64,000 bases of DNA from Chakrabartia godavariana (GTDB taxonomy: Bacteria > Pseudomonadota > Alphaproteobacteria > Sphingomonadales > Sphingomonadaceae). The first letter of the stretch is position 1, and each line of letters begins with the position of its first letter. The stretch spans positions 496,001 through 560,000 of the forward strand of contig RKSN01000002.1 in the NCBI GenBank assembly GCA_005518185.1. The letters run 5' to 3'. This document shows positions 1 to 8,686 of the stretch, piece after piece. The position numbers and the translations under genes are program-made. The notes beneath the pieces were generated by a model. The model saw only the letters and a list, made by a program, of their open reading frames with translations. It did no database searches and was not told the DNA's origin.

Positions 1-404
1 TTTTCGTCTCGCTCATCGAGCAGATGATGATGCTGGGCGGGCTTGTGCTGTTCATCGTCCCCGGCCTTTATGTGATCGCACGCACGGCCGTGTCAGACGC
101 AGCGGTCATGGCCGACGACCTTGGCAATCCGCTCAAGGCGATTGCGCGCAGCTTTGCGCTGACCCGTGGCCTTGGCTGGCAGGTCTTCGGGCTGGTGGCC
201 ATTCTGGCCGTGGTGACGTGGGTCGCCTCGTCCGCGCTTGTCGCCATCGTCGGCATTCCGACGCAATTGCTGCTGCCGGAAGGCGGCGCACTGATCGCCC
301 GCAACGTCCTGTCCGCCATCACGCCAACCGCGCTGATGCTGGTCTTCGTGCTCCTGTCGGCGAGCTTCTATCGCGCGCTCTCGGCCGCCAAGAACGGGAT
401 CTGA
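1..404 (+). CDS. Membrane protein, C-terminal part (5' end outside window)
   Basis: The reading frame is open from base 3, so the true start lies upstream of the window and only the last roughly 134 residues are seen. The visible part has three hydrophobic segments (around VLFIVPGLYVI, then VFGLVAILAVV, then a C-terminal ALMLVFVLL stretch) separated by a basic loop containing ARSFALTRG. This layout, with an RS-x-ALT-x-G loop between helices, resembles the membrane domain found with glycerophosphodiester phosphodiesterases and related YciC/DUF975-like proteins, but the family is not certain. It ends 37 bp inside the convergent GNAT gene. No catalytic residues can be assigned. Confidence 0.7.
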   Translation, partial: FVSLIEQMMMLGGLVLFIVPGLYVIARTAVSDAAVMADDLGNPLKAIARSFALTRGLGWQVFGLVAILAVVTWVASSALVAIVGIPTQLLLPEGGALIARNVLSAITPTALMLVFVLLSASFYRALSAAKNGI

Positions 405-967
405 GGCGCCGCGTCGCGCGGCAGGATGCCGACGGCGCGCGGATCAGGGAAGACTTCGACCGCCCGCGCAAATGGCACGAAGCCTGATCTGATGTAAAAC
501 CCGAGCGCCGACGGGCCATCGAGCGTGCAGGTGTGCACCCACACGCGCGTCACGCCCGGCCGCCACGCCGCCGCCATGGCCTGCGCCATCAGCCAGCGGC
601 CATATCCTTTTCCGTTCAGTTCCGGGACGAGGCCGAAAAAGGCGATCTCACACGCGCCCTCGGTCCGGAAGTCGAGCTCCAGGATGCCCACTTCGATCCC
701 GGCCCGGTCGCACACGGCCCAGATGGCGACAGCATCGTCATGAATGATGTCAAGCAGCTGCGCCTCGCTGATGACGAGGCGGGAAAACCAGAGCCAGGGG
801 GCGCCGACCCGTTCAAAGAGCGCGCGGTATTTGACCGCACTCGGCCGTTTCCAGGGCACAAGCGTCAGCGGCGCCGGGACCAGAGGCGCGGGGCTTGGCC
901 GCTTGCGCATCTCAAGCGAGGTGACGACCGTCGCCACATCGCCCGGAGCGACCGGCGTCAGGCCCAT
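368..967 (-). CDS. GNAT-family N-acetyltransferase
   Basis: 199 residues. The acetyl-CoA binding motif A is visible around residues 113-130 (LVPELNGKGYGRWLMAQAM), with the Q/R-x-x-G-x-G/A pattern appearing as N-G-K-G-Y-G. The following strand ends in a VHTCTLDGPSALGFY segment typical of GNAT motif B (neighbouring Pro/Ala-Leu-Phe-Tyr). The protein transfers an acetyl group from acetyl-CoA to an amine; the acceptor cannot be predicted. Its start overlaps the end of hemF by 10 bp, so the two are probably co-transcribed (hemF first). The 3' end overlaps the convergent membrane protein gene. Confidence 0.85.
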   Translation of the reverse strand: MGLTPVAPGDVATVVTSLEMRKRPSPAPLVPAPLTLVPWKRPSAVKYRALFERVGAPWLWFSRLVISEAQLLDIIHDDAVAIWAVCDRAGIEVGILELDFRTEGACEIAFFGLVPELNGKGYGRWLMAQAMAAAWRPGVTRVWVHTCTLDGPSALGFYIRSGFVPFARAVEVFPDPRAVGILPRDAAPQIPFLAAESAR

Positions 968-1827
968 TTCGCTTCGGGCGGCAGGCTCATCAGGATCGCG
1001 TCGATATTGCCGCCGGTCTTGAGGCCGAACAATGTCCCGCGATCATAGACGAGGTTGAACTCGGCATAGCGACCGCGCCACACAAGCTGCTGCTCTTTTT
1101 CCGCCGCGGTGAAGGGCAGGCCCATGCGGCGGCGCACGATCTTCGGGAAAACGTCGAGAAACGCCTCCCCCACGTCGCGCGTGAAGGCGAAATTCGCATC
1201 GAACGCGCCTTCGAGATGGTCATAGAAGATCCCGCCCACGCCGCGATGCACGCCGCGGTGGGGAATCCAGAAATAGTCATCGGCCCACTTTTTGAAGCGG
1301 TCATAATAATCGGCGCCATGCGGATCGCAGGCGGCCTTCAGCCGCGCGTGAAAGTCTGCCGTATCTTCGTCATACGGAAGAGGCGGGTTGAGGTCCGCGC
1401 CGCCGCCAAACCAGCGCTTCTGCGTGACGAGGAAGCGCGTGTTCATGTGCACAGCGGGCACGTGCGGATTGGCCATGTGCGCGACCAGGCTGATACCAGT
1501 TGCAAAGAAATTCGGGTCTTCGCCCGCGCCATGGATCGTCTTGGAAAACTCCTCGGAAAAGGCGCCGCCGACGGTTGAGACGTTGACGCCCACCTTTTCA
1601 AAGACGCGCCCCTTCATCACGCCGCGGACGCCGCCGCCCCCCTTGGCCTCAGGGTCATCGTCGCGGTTCCAGGCCGTATAGTCGAAGGCCGCGTCGCTGC
1701 CGGCCTCGCGCTCGATCGCCTCAAATTCGGCGCAGATGCGGTTGCGCAGCGTCTCGAACCACGACCGTGCGGCCTGCTGTTCGGCATCCAGCGCAAAGGG
1801 GACGTTGGGGATGTTCATCTGCTTCAA
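958..1827 (-). CDS. hemF: Aerobic coproporphyrinogen III oxidase HemF
   Basis: 289 residues, the normal length of HemF. The oxygen-dependent enzyme decarboxylates coproporphyrinogen III to protoporphyrinogen IX in heme synthesis. The family signature NPHVPAVHMNTRFL is at about residues 120-133, followed by WFGGGADLNP (139-148) and the histidine-rich HRGVHRGVGGIFYDHL block (190-205). The annotated start is a TTG with AGGAG four bases upstream; an ATG three codons later (1818) is the alternative but sits 13 bases from that Shine-Dalgarno. Heme supply fits the neighbouring cytochrome bc1 operon, though they are not one transcript. The upstream gene on the same strand is trmL. Confidence 0.96.
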   Translation of the reverse strand: MKQMNIPNVPFALDAEQQAARSWFETLRNRICAEFEAIEREAGSDAAFDYTAWNRDDDPEAKGGGGVRGVMKGRVFEKVGVNVSTVGGAFSEEFSKTIHGAGEDPNFFATGISLVAHMANPHVPAVHMNTRFLVTQKRWFGGGADLNPPLPYDEDTADFHARLKAACDPHGADYYDRFKKWADDYFWIPHRGVHRGVGGIFYDHLEGAFDANFAFTRDVGEAFLDVFPKIVRRRMGLPFTAAEKEQQLVWRGRYAEFNLVYDRGTLFGLKTGGNIDAILMSLPPEAKWA

Positions 1828-1852
1828 AAGGCTCCTGTTCCCTCATCCCGTT

Positions 1853-1876
1853 CGTGTCGTGCAATGTCGCGACACG
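1853..1876. repeat. Inverted repeat between trmL and hemF
   Basis: CGTGTCG (1853-1859) and CGACACG (1870-1876) are perfect 7-bp arms around a 10-bp spacer. It lies in the 119-bp spacer between trmL and hemF on the minus strand. No T-tract follows, so it is not a convincing terminator; it may be a weak hairpin or protein site. Confidence 0.35.
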
Positions 1877-1946
1877 TCCCTCGACGGCGCTCGGGACAAA
1901 CGGAGTGGGAGGCCTCTAATCCCGTGCCCGCCCAATGCCAAGCCGT

Positions 1947-2399
1947 TCAACCGGCGGGCAATTGGCCCGTCTGGCGCAGCGCTTCGAAAATCGCGATGCC
2001 GGTCGCGACCGAAATGTTGAACGAACGCAGGCCCGGCGCCATGGGAATGCGGATGGCCGCGTCGCACTGCGCCCGAATGTCATCGGGCACGCCCGCACTT
2101 TCCTGCCCCATCAGGAGCGTGTCATGGGGGTCGAACGCAAAGTCGCCCAAGAGCATGGTCGCTTTGCTCGACATGAGGACGAGGCGGCCCGGTTTCGCCT
2201 GCTGGAACGTGGTCCAGTCGGGGTGGCGCGTCAGGTCCACGCGCTCGGCATAATCCATGCCCGACCGTTTCAGCTTCTTGTCGGAAAAAGGAAATCCGCA
2301 CGGATCGATGATGTCCACCGGCACATCCATGCAGGCTGCAAGCCGCAGGATTGCGCCAACGTTACCTGCGATTTCAGGTTGGTAAAGTGCAATGCGCAT
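1947..2399 (-). CDS. trmL: tRNA (cytidine(34)-2'-O)-methyltransferase TrmL
   Basis: 150 residues from the ATG at 2399, which starts the protein with MRIALYQPEIAGN as in other SPOUT TrmL/YibK proteins; a longer frame to 2459 adds 20 residues without family resemblance. The three SPOUT knot motifs are visible: the N-terminal PEIAGNVGAILRLAA, then LLMGQESAGVPDDI, then PMAPGLRSFNISVATGIA, which form the trefoil knot that binds S-adenosylmethionine. The enzyme methylates the ribose of the wobble nucleotide in tRNA-Leu isoacceptors. It is divergent from petA across a 181-bp spacer and lies upstream of hemF on the same strand. Confidence 0.93.
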   Translation of the reverse strand: MRIALYQPEIAGNVGAILRLAACMDVPVDIIDPCGFPFSDKKLKRSGMDYAERVDLTRHPDWTTFQQAKPGRLVLMSSKATMLLGDFAFDPHDTLLMGQESAGVPDDIRAQCDAAIRIPMAPGLRSFNISVATGIAIFEALRQTGQLPAG

Positions 2400-2580
2400 C
2401 GCGATGCGATAAGCGAAGCAGTCAGCGTCCGGCAAGTGGCTCGGATTTCGTATTTGCAACTGCCGGTAACATCGCTATCAGGCGCGCAAATCTTACGGTT
2501 CCGGGGGTCGGTGTCCTGATTTTCCGCGGTTTCCATCAAGGAACAGTGGGATGGTAAGGTCGAAGTCGAATCAGGGATAA

Positions 2581-3156
2581 ATGGAAAGCATGGCAAGTTT
2601 GACGGAAGACAGCGCAACCGCTGGCGAAGAACAAGGCGGCGTGCGTCGCCGTGACTTCATCAACGTCGCAGCGGCAAGTTTCGCAGGTGTGGGGGCTGTT
2701 TCGATTGCCCTTCCGCTCATCAACCAGATGAACCCGTCGGCAGACGTGCTCGCCGAGGCGTCGACCGAGATTGATCTCGCGGCGATCCAGCCGGGGCAGA
2801 CGATCAAGACGATCTTCCGCAAACAGCCGCTGTTCGTGCGTCACCTGACGCCGGCAGAGGTCGCGTCTGCTGAAAAGGTCGATCTGGGTGAGCTTCGCGA
2901 CCCGCAGTCGCTGGAACAGCGCACCAAGGCCGGCAAGAAGCAGTGGCTCGTCACCATGGGTGTCTGCACCCATCTGGGCTGCGTGCCGCTGGGTGCCGGC
3001 GAAGGCGAAGTGAAGGGCGAGTTTGGCGGCTATTTCTGCCCCTGCCACGGTTCGTCCTACGACACTGCCGCGCGCATTCGCAAAGGTCCGGCTCCGAAGA
3101 ATCTCGAGGTGCCGCCCTACGAGTTCACTTCTGACACTGCCATCAAAGTCGGCTGA
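2581..3156 (+). CDS. petA: Ubiquinol-cytochrome c reductase iron-sulfur (Rieske) subunit
   Basis: 191 residues. An N-terminal twin-arginine signal-anchor ([11 protein letters not shown], residues 21-31) leads into one hydrophobic helix, as expected for a TAT-exported Rieske protein anchored in the inner membrane. The 2Fe-2S cluster is bound by box I CTHLGC (Cys129, His131, Cys134) and box II CPCHGS (Cys153, Cys155, His156); all four ligands and the disulphide cysteines are present. It is the first gene of petA-petB-petC, 11 bp ahead of petB. An in-frame ATG nine bases further (2590) is an alternative start. It passes electrons from ubiquinol to cytochrome c1. Confidence 0.98.
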   Translation: MESMASLTEDSATAGEEQGGVRRRDFINVAAASFAGVGAVSIALPLINQMNPSADVLAEASTEIDLAAIQPGQTIKTIFRKQPLFVRHLTPAEVASAEKVDLGELRDPQSLEQRTKAGKKQWLVTMGVCTHLGCVPLGAGEGEVKGEFGGYFCPCHGSSYDTAARIRKGPAPKNLEVPPYEFTSDTAIKVG

Positions 3157-3167
3157 GGATAAGATCG

Positions 3168-4451
3168 ATGAGTTTTCCTTGGGCTAACGAATATAAGCCG
3201 TCCAACCCGTTCATGCGGTATCTGGACGAGAAGCTTCCGCTTCCGCGCTTCGTCTACAACGCCGTCGGCGCCGGTTATCCGGTGCCCCGCAACCTGAACT
3301 ATTTCTGGAACTTCGGCGTTCTCGCCGGGGTCGCTCTGATGGTCCAGATCGTGTCGGGCATCATCCTCGCGATGCACTTCGCGGCGGAAAGCACGGTTGC
3401 CTTTGCCTCGGTCGAGCACATCATGCGCGACGTTAACGCGGGCTGGTTCATCCGCTATGCGCACATGAACGGCGCCTCGATGTTCTTCATCGTCGTCTAC
3501 ATCCACATTTTCCGTGGCCTGTTCTACGGCTCCTACAAGCCGCCGCGGGAAATGGTGTGGCACCTTGGCCTCGTCATCTTCCTTCTGATGATGGCAACGG
3601 CGTTCATGGGCTATGTCCTTCCCTGGGGCCAGATGAGCTTCTGGGGTGCAAAGGTCATCACCGGCCTGTTCGGCGCCCTTCCGGTCATCGGCACGCCGAT
3701 CCAGACCTGGCTGCTCGGCGGTTTCGCGCCGGACAACGCCGCGCTGAACCGCTTCTTCTCGCTCCACTATCTGCTGCCCTTCGTGATCCTGGGTGTCATC
3801 ATCCTGCACATCTGGGCGCTCCACATCCCCGGTTCCTCGAACCCGACGGGCGTGGAAGTGAAGGACGAGCAGGACACGGTTCCGTTCCACCCCTATTACA
3901 CGGCCAAGGATGGCGTCGGCGTTGCCGTGTTCTTCCTCGTGTTCGCAGGGCTGCTGTTCTTCGCCCCGAACTTCCTGGGTGAGCCGGACAACTATGTGCA
4001 GGCCAACCCGCTGGCGACTCCGGCGAACATCGTGCCTGAATGGTATTTCTGGCCGTTCTACGCGATCCTGCGTGCCTTCACGGTGGACTTCCTGTTCATC
4101 CCGGCAAAGCTGCTCGGCGTGCTCGCGATGTTCGCGGCCATCCTGCTGCTGTTCTTCCTGCCGTGGCTGGACACGTCGGCCGTGCGTTCGGGCCATTACC
4201 GCCCGCTGTTCCGGAAGTTCTTCTGGTTCGGCCTGATCCCGACAATCGCCATCCTCGGCTATTGCGGCGGATCGCACGCGACGGACGGCATCGTCCTGAT
4301 CAGCCAGATTGCTTCGGCCTACTACTTCGCGCACTTCCTGATCATCCTTCCGATCATCGCGCGCGTCGAAACGCCGAAGCCGCTTCCCACCTCCATTACC
4401 GAAGCCGTTCTGGGCCATGCCCCGGGCGCTACGCTTCAGCCTGCCGAATAA
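3168..4451 (+). CDS. petB: Cytochrome b of the bc1 complex
   Basis: 427 residues with eight or more transmembrane helices. The four heme-b histidines are His99 and His113 in helix B and His200 and His214 in helix D, with the standard 14-residue offset in each pair. The Qo-site PEWY motif is at 290-293. The length matches alphaproteobacterial cytochrome b rather than the split b6/subunit IV form. The Shine-Dalgarno GAGGA overlaps the petA stop. The protein oxidises ubiquinol at the Qo site and moves electrons across the inner membrane to reduce quinone at Qi. Confidence 0.98.
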   Translation: MSFPWANEYKPSNPFMRYLDEKLPLPRFVYNAVGAGYPVPRNLNYFWNFGVLAGVALMVQIVSGIILAMHFAAESTVAFASVEHIMRDVNAGWFIRYAHMNGASMFFIVVYIHIFRGLFYGSYKPPREMVWHLGLVIFLLMMATAFMGYVLPWGQMSFWGAKVITGLFGALPVIGTPIQTWLLGGFAPDNAALNRFFSLHYLLPFVILGVIILHIWALHIPGSSNPTGVEVKDEQDTVPFHPYYTAKDGVGVAVFFLVFAGLLFFAPNFLGEPDNYVQANPLATPANIVPEWYFWPFYAILRAFTVDFLFIPAKLLGVLAMFAAILLLFFLPWLDTSAVRSGHYRPLFRKFFWFGLIPTIAILGYCGGSHATDGIVLISQIASAYYFAHFLIILPIIARVETPKPLPTSITEAVLGHAPGATLQPAE

Positions 4452-4464
4452 GGACGAAAACGAC

Positions 4465-5316
4465 ATGATCCGCATTGGTGCATTTCTTGTTGGGCTGTTC
4501 TTCTCCGGCTGGCTGCTCGTGTCGGCCACGATGGGCGCGTTCAACTTCGTGACCAACCCGGCGGCTCCCACCGCCGAACACGAATTCCACAAAAAGCCGG
4601 AACCGGTGGACTTCTCGTTCAACGGCCCGGCGGGCAAGTACGACCGTGCCCAGCTGCAGCGCGGCCTTCAGATCTTCAAGGAAGTCTGCTCGGCGTGCCA
4701 CAGCCTGAAGTACGTGTCGTTCCGCGACTTCAAGGACCTGGGTTACAGCGACGGCCAGATCAAGACGATCGCGCAGACCTGGCCGGCCGAAGCGCCGTCG
4801 ATCAACCCGGAAACGGGTGAAGCCGCGACGCGCAAGCCGACCCCGGCCGACAAGATTCCGGCGCCCTATCCAAACGAAGTCGCCGCCCGTGCCGCGAACA
4901 ACAATGCCGCGCCGCCGGATCTCTCCCTGATGGCGAAGGCCCGTCACGGTGGTCCGGACTACATCCACGCGCTGCTGACCGGTTATCAGGCACCGCCTGC
5001 GGAACTGAAGAAGAAGTTCCCCGAAGCGATGCCGGGCAAGACGACCCACTACAACCCGTACTTCGCGAACCTGAACCTCGCGATGCCGGCTCCGCTGACG
5101 ACCGATGGTCAGGTGACCTATGGCGAAGGCGCACCCAAGCCGACGGTTGACCAGATGGCGAAGGACGTGTCCGCATTCCTGATGTGGACGGCCGAGCCGA
5201 AGCTCGAGAACCGCAAGCGTGCCGGCACGGCTGCCGTCATCTTCCTTCTCGTCTTCTTCGGCCTGTGCGTCGGTGCCTACAAGAACGTGTGGGCAGACAA
5301 GAAGGCACACGCCTGA
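4465..5316 (+). CDS. petC: Cytochrome c1
   Basis: 283 residues from the ATG at 4465, which gives a short hydrophobic leader (MIRIGAFLVGLFFSGWLLV) and has AGGA upstream; a longer frame from 4417 overlaps petB. The single heme-c attachment motif is CSACH (Cys75, Cys78, His79), followed by the conserved SLKYVSFRDF. A candidate axial methionine is in NLNLAMPAPL. A C-terminal helix (AVIFLLVFFGLCVGAYKNVW) anchors the protein in the inner membrane. It accepts electrons from the Rieske protein and passes them to soluble or membrane cytochrome c. Third and last gene of the pet operon. Confidence 0.97.
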   Translation: MIRIGAFLVGLFFSGWLLVSATMGAFNFVTNPAAPTAEHEFHKKPEPVDFSFNGPAGKYDRAQLQRGLQIFKEVCSACHSLKYVSFRDFKDLGYSDGQIKTIAQTWPAEAPSINPETGEAATRKPTPADKIPAPYPNEVAARAANNNAAPPDLSLMAKARHGGPDYIHALLTGYQAPPAELKKKFPEAMPGKTTHYNPYFANLNLAMPAPLTTDGQVTYGEGAPKPTVDQMAKDVSAFLMWTAEPKLENRKRAGTAAVIFLLVFFGLCVGAYKNVWADKKAHA

Positions 5317-5337
5317 TCTCGTCTGCCGCTGGCTAAA

Positions 5338-5375
5338 GCCGGGCCCCACCCGGCCGTTATCTGACCCAGGGTCAG
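5338..5375. repeat. Hairpin and perfect palindrome between petC and pilZ gene
   Basis: Two adjacent symmetric elements occupy the 80-bp spacer. GCCGGG/CCCGGC (5338-5343 and 5349-5354) forms a 6-bp stem followed by a short TT; it could be a weak petC terminator. CTGACCC-A-GGGTCAG (5361-5375) is a perfect 15-bp palindrome, suited to binding a dimeric regulator upstream of the PilZ gene at 5397. Confidence 0.45.
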
Positions 5376-5396
5376 TTGAACGAATGAGGTGGGGTC

Positions 5397-5792
5397 ATGG
5401 TCGAAAGCCAGATCGAATATAACTACAGCGCACTTGCGCGAACGGCCCGTCAGTCTGAGCGTCATGCTCACCACTGCCGGGCCGTTTTGTCTTCACAGCG
5501 TATTCCGCACCGCGAGGTGACGATCCGTGACGCCTCTGACTTCGGTCTGGGCGGGCGTGGCGCGATGCTCGTTCCGGGCGAGCACCTGCGCGTCTTTGTC
5601 GACAAGATCGGTGATTTCGACGCGGTCGTGAAATGGGCGCGCGGCGACAGCTTCGGCCTGCAGGTCGACCGCCAGGTCGATATCGCCCTGCTCCGTCAGG
5701 CAGAGGAAGACATGGCAATCGCCGATGCCGCATTCGCCCAGGCGGCCTTTGCCGACAGCAACATCACGCCCCTCATGAGCTGGAAGTCCTAA
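5397..5792 (+). CDS. PilZ-domain protein
   Basis: 131 residues. The c-di-GMP binding signature of PilZ domains is visible: RxxxR as Arg35-Ile-Pro-His-Arg39 and [D/N]xSxxG as Asp45-Ala-Ser47-Asp-Phe-Gly50. The following strands (HLRVFVDKIGDFDAVVKW and GDSFGLQVDRQVD) fit the PilZ beta-barrel. There is no other domain, so it would act as a stand-alone c-di-GMP receptor. A purine-rich GAGGTGGGG precedes the ATG. It follows petC by 80 bp with a palindrome between, so it may have its own promoter. Target process unknown; a second PilZ protein is encoded at 8673-9251. Confidence 0.85.
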   Translation: MVESQIEYNYSALARTARQSERHAHHCRAVLSSQRIPHREVTIRDASDFGLGGRGAMLVPGEHLRVFVDKIGDFDAVVKWARGDSFGLQVDRQVDIALLRQAEEDMAIADAAFAQAAFADSNITPLMSWKS

Positions 5793-5822
5793 GACGCCGC
5801 CGCCCGCGCGGCACACGGCGCG

Positions 5823-6545
5823 TCAGGCAATCGCCTTTACGAAATCGTGCCAGCCGGCCGTCGTCCAGATGGAGAAGCGCAGCACGAGAACGGCGGCCGT
5901 CACGAACAGGCCGAGCAATGTCATCCAGTGCAGATCGCCGCGTGTGCGCCTGTCCCAGATGACGAGCGGCAGGATCGTGGCCCAGGCGAGAAATGCTGTG
6001 ACATATTGCCCGGCAAAGCTTGGCGGGAAGAGCGGGAACCGGCCGATGGCAGGTTCCATCATCAAGAGGCCGAGGATGAGCATGGCGCGCTTGTGCGCCT
6101 GCGCATCGCGGCGATATTGCCAGCCGAGCCACAGGAACACCACGAACTGGGGGATGGTGGACAGCGGGACAGCGGTCCAGCTGACCGGATCAATGAAGGG
6201 CGGCTGATTGGCGCGCGCCACCTGCTGAATCGCGGTGACGAACATCAGCCCCAGCATGACCAGCGCCAGCCCAAAGCCGGTCACGCCCAATTTCATGTGC
6301 GTCAGCCGATTGCCGGCCGCGATCAGCCGCGTCTGCCACCAGAACAGCAGCATCCATGTCGTAAAGACGAGACCGTGCGCCCAGACCACCGGCGACATCG
6401 GCGTGTTGGGCCGGGGGACGTGGATGAGGCCGCGCAGGTAGAAGCTCGGGGCAAAGCCGATGAAGACGATCGCCGCCATCGCCACCGCCATCCTTCCGTA
6501 AAAGCGCCGTTCGCGCGCGCTCCTTTGTGCCGCCTCAGCCATCAT
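5823..6545 (-). CDS. Multi-pass membrane protein of unknown function
   Basis: 240 residues with about six or seven predicted transmembrane helices. The first follows a basic N-terminus (RSARERRFYGR), then helices centred near VVWAHGLVFTTWMLLFWW, GFGLALVMLGLMFV, IPQFVVFLWLGW, AMLILGLLMM and a C-terminal FVTAAVLVLRF. Histidines lie at helix edges (WAHG, LTHMKLG), which is reminiscent of small heme or quinol-type membrane proteins, but I do not recognise the family and assign no function. Convergent with the PilZ gene (30-bp gap). A second Met at codon 2 is an alternative start. Confidence 0.8.
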   Translation of the reverse strand: MMAEAAQRSARERRFYGRMAVAMAAIVFIGFAPSFYLRGLIHVPRPNTPMSPVVWAHGLVFTTWMLLFWWQTRLIAAGNRLTHMKLGVTGFGLALVMLGLMFVTAIQQVARANQPPFIDPVSWTAVPLSTIPQFVVFLWLGWQYRRDAQAHKRAMLILGLLMMEPAIGRFPLFPPSFAGQYVTAFLAWATILPLVIWDRRTRGDLHWMTLLGLFVTAAVLVLRFSIWTTAGWHDFVKAIA

Positions 6546-6726
6546 CTTCCCCCTTTGACCAGATGAGTCTCGTCAAAAAGCTAGGCCCATCAAACGCCTG
6601 CGGCAAGATGCTGCCAGATTGGCACGATTGTATCAGCTGTCGCCCCCTCGCCTCATGCAACTGTCAGCTTGCATCACGGCCATGGGATGCGCAGGGGAGA
6701 AGGACGTCATTCAGGGAGAGACTGCC

Positions 6727-7497
6727 ATGACAGTACCGTTTTCGCTTGCGGGGCGCACCGCGCTGATCACCGGCGCTTCGTCCGGGCTTGGCGCCCATTT
6801 CGCGCGGCTGTTCGCCCGCGCCGGGGCCAATATCGTCATCGGCGCGCGCCGCACGGACCGGATCGCCGCCCTGGCCAATGAAATCGAATCGGGTGAAACC
6901 GGCGCACTGGCCGTTCCCCTCGACGTGACCGACGAAGGATCGGTCAAGGAAGCCTTCAACATGGCCGAAGAGCGCTTCGGCACCGTCGATACCATCGTTG
7001 CGAACGCAGGCACCTCGGCCGCCGGTCGTGCGACCGACGTCAGCGTCGAGGCGCTGCGGATGGTGACCGAAACCAACTTCACCGGGGTCTATCTGACCGC
7101 CCGCGAAGGCGCCCGCCGCCTGATCGCAGGGGGCAGCCGGGAGACCGGCAAGGGCCGCATTGTCCTTATCGGCTCGATCACGTCGCACCTGACCGGACAG
7201 GGCGATGCCGCTTATGCCGCCGGCAAGGCCGCCGTTGCGCATCTGGGCCGCAATCTGGCGCGCGAATGGATCCGCCAGGGCATCAATGTGAACACCATCC
7301 AGCCCGGATACATTCAGACCGAGATTGCGGGCGACTGGTTCCAGACGCCGGGCGGGCAGGCCCAGATCGCGGCCTTCCACAGGAAGCGTCTCCAGCCGAT
7401 CGAGTCGCTTGATGCGATGATGCTCTATTTTGCCTCCGATGCCTCTGCGCCCACCACCGGCGCGGTCATCGACATTGATGACGGACAATCGCTGTGA
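6727..7497 (+). CDS. Short-chain dehydrogenase/reductase (SDR)
   Basis: 256 residues from the ATG at 6727, chosen because AGGGAGAG lies seven bases upstream; the longer frame from 6619 has no SDR similarity. Classical SDR motifs are present: cofactor motif TGASSGLG (15-22), NAG (93-95), a catalytic Ser in GSITS (150-154) and Tyr163-x-x-x-Lys167. The C-terminal TGAVIDIDDGQSL is the usual SDR dimer tail. Residues R41-R42 after the second strand suggest NADP(H). The gene overlaps the acyl-CoA dehydrogenase gene by four bases, so both probably act on the same acyl or alcohol substrate, for example in fatty-acid or terpenoid breakdown. Confidence 0.92.
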   Translation: MTVPFSLAGRTALITGASSGLGAHFARLFARAGANIVIGARRTDRIAALANEIESGETGALAVPLDVTDEGSVKEAFNMAEERFGTVDTIVANAGTSAAGRATDVSVEALRMVTETNFTGVYLTAREGARRLIAGGSRETGKGRIVLIGSITSHLTGQGDAAYAAGKAAVAHLGRNLAREWIRQGINVNTIQPGYIQTEIAGDWFQTPGGQAQIAAFHRKRLQPIESLDAMMLYFASDASAPTTGAVIDIDDGQSL

Positions 7498-8660
7498 CCG
7501 CACGCGCACAGGACATCGCCGCCCGGGTTGAGGCCTTCGTCCGCGACGTCGTCATCCCTTATGAACGTGATCCGCGCCGCGACCATCATGGCGCGCCGCT
7601 CGACGACCTCGTCATGGAGATGCGGGCCAAGGCGCGCGCTGCGGGCGTGCTGACGCCGCACATCCTGGCCGATGGCAGCCACCTGACGCAGCAGGAAACG
7701 GCGATCGTCCTGCAAAAATCCGGCCTCTCCCCGCTCGGCCCGCTCGCCGTCAACACCATGGCCCCCGATGAGGGCAACATGTACCTGCTCGGCCATGTCG
7801 GCAGCCCGGAGCTGAAGGACCGCTTCCTGAAGCCCATGGTCGCGGGGGAGGCCCGCTCGGCCTTCTTCATGACCGAACCGGCCTTGGAAGGCGGCGCCGG
7901 ATCCGACCCGTCGATGATGAAAACGACCTGCCGCCCGGATGGCAATCATTGGGTGATCAATGGCCGTAAGGCGTTCATCACCGGTGCTGAGGGCGCAAAG
8001 GTCGGCATCGTCATGGCCAAGGCCGATGAAGGCGCGTGCATGTTCCTTGTCGACCTGCCCGACCCGGCCATCCGCATCGAACATGTGCCCAACACGATCG
8101 ACAGCTCCATGCCCGGCGGCCACGCCACCGTCGTGATCGACAATCTGCGCGTGGCCGCTGACCAGATGCTGGGACAGGCCGGCGAAGGCTTCAAATATGC
8201 GCAGATCCGCCTCTCCCCTGCCCGCCTGTCGCATTGCATGCGCTGGCACGGCAGCTGCCAGCGCGCGCATGAAATCGCGACCGACTATGCCAACCGCCGG
8301 GAGGCCTTCGGCAAGGCCCTGATCGACCATGAGGGCGTCGGCTTCATGCTCGCCGAGAACATGATCGACCTGAAGCAGGCGCAGCTGATGATCGACTGGT
8401 GTGCCTCTGTGCTCGACACAGGCTCGCTGGGCACGGTGGAGAGCTCAATGGCGAAGGTCGCCGTGTCGGAGGCGCTCATGCGCATCGCGGACCGCTGCGT
8501 GCAGGTGATGGGCGGCATGGGCGTGACCGACCACACCATCGTCGAGCAAGTCTTCCGCGAAGTCCGCGCCTTCCGCATCTACGACGGGCCGACCGAGGTC
8601 CACAAATGGAGCCTCGCCAAGAAGATCCGGCGCGACTGGAAAGCCGCAAACGCCGCCTGA
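7494..8660 (+). CDS. Acyl-CoA dehydrogenase family protein
   Basis: 388 residues, normal for the family. It starts with GTG inside the SDR stop (GTGA overlap), a sign of translational coupling. The FAD-binding signature appears as FMTEPALEGGAGSDPSMM followed by WVINGRKAFITGA. The C-terminal domain carries YANRREAFGKAL and ends with RAFRIYDGPTEVHK, the usual cofactor/dimer segment. The protein should be a FAD-linked dehydrogenase that introduces an alpha-beta double bond in an acyl-CoA thioester and passes electrons to ETF. The sequence looks closest to the ACAD10/11-like branch, but the substrate cannot be read from the sequence. Confidence 0.92.
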   Translation: MTARAQDIAARVEAFVRDVVIPYERDPRRDHHGAPLDDLVMEMRAKARAAGVLTPHILADGSHLTQQETAIVLQKSGLSPLGPLAVNTMAPDEGNMYLLGHVGSPELKDRFLKPMVAGEARSAFFMTEPALEGGAGSDPSMMKTTCRPDGNHWVINGRKAFITGAEGAKVGIVMAKADEGACMFLVDLPDPAIRIEHVPNTIDSSMPGGHATVVIDNLRVAADQMLGQAGEGFKYAQIRLSPARLSHCMRWHGSCQRAHEIATDYANRREAFGKALIDHEGVGFMLAENMIDLKQAQLMIDWCASVLDTGSLGTVESSMAKVAVSEALMRIADRCVQVMGGMGVTDHTIVEQVFREVRAFRIYDGPTEVHKWSLAKKIRRDWKAANAA

Positions 8661-8686
8661 CGCAAATGGGCGTCAGGCGGTCTTTT
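8653..8686. terminator. Bidirectional terminator overlapping two stop codons
   Basis: CCGCCTGACGC (8653-8663) pairs perfectly with GCGTCAGGCGG (8670-8680) around a 6-nt loop, followed by TCTTTT on the plus strand. The hairpin includes the stop codons of both convergent genes (8658-8660 and 8673-8675). Confidence 0.75.

Noticed and set aside
3117-4637. 506-codon frame on the minus strand over petB
   Set aside because: Antisense shadow of cytochrome b; strongly charged low-complexity protein with no motif.
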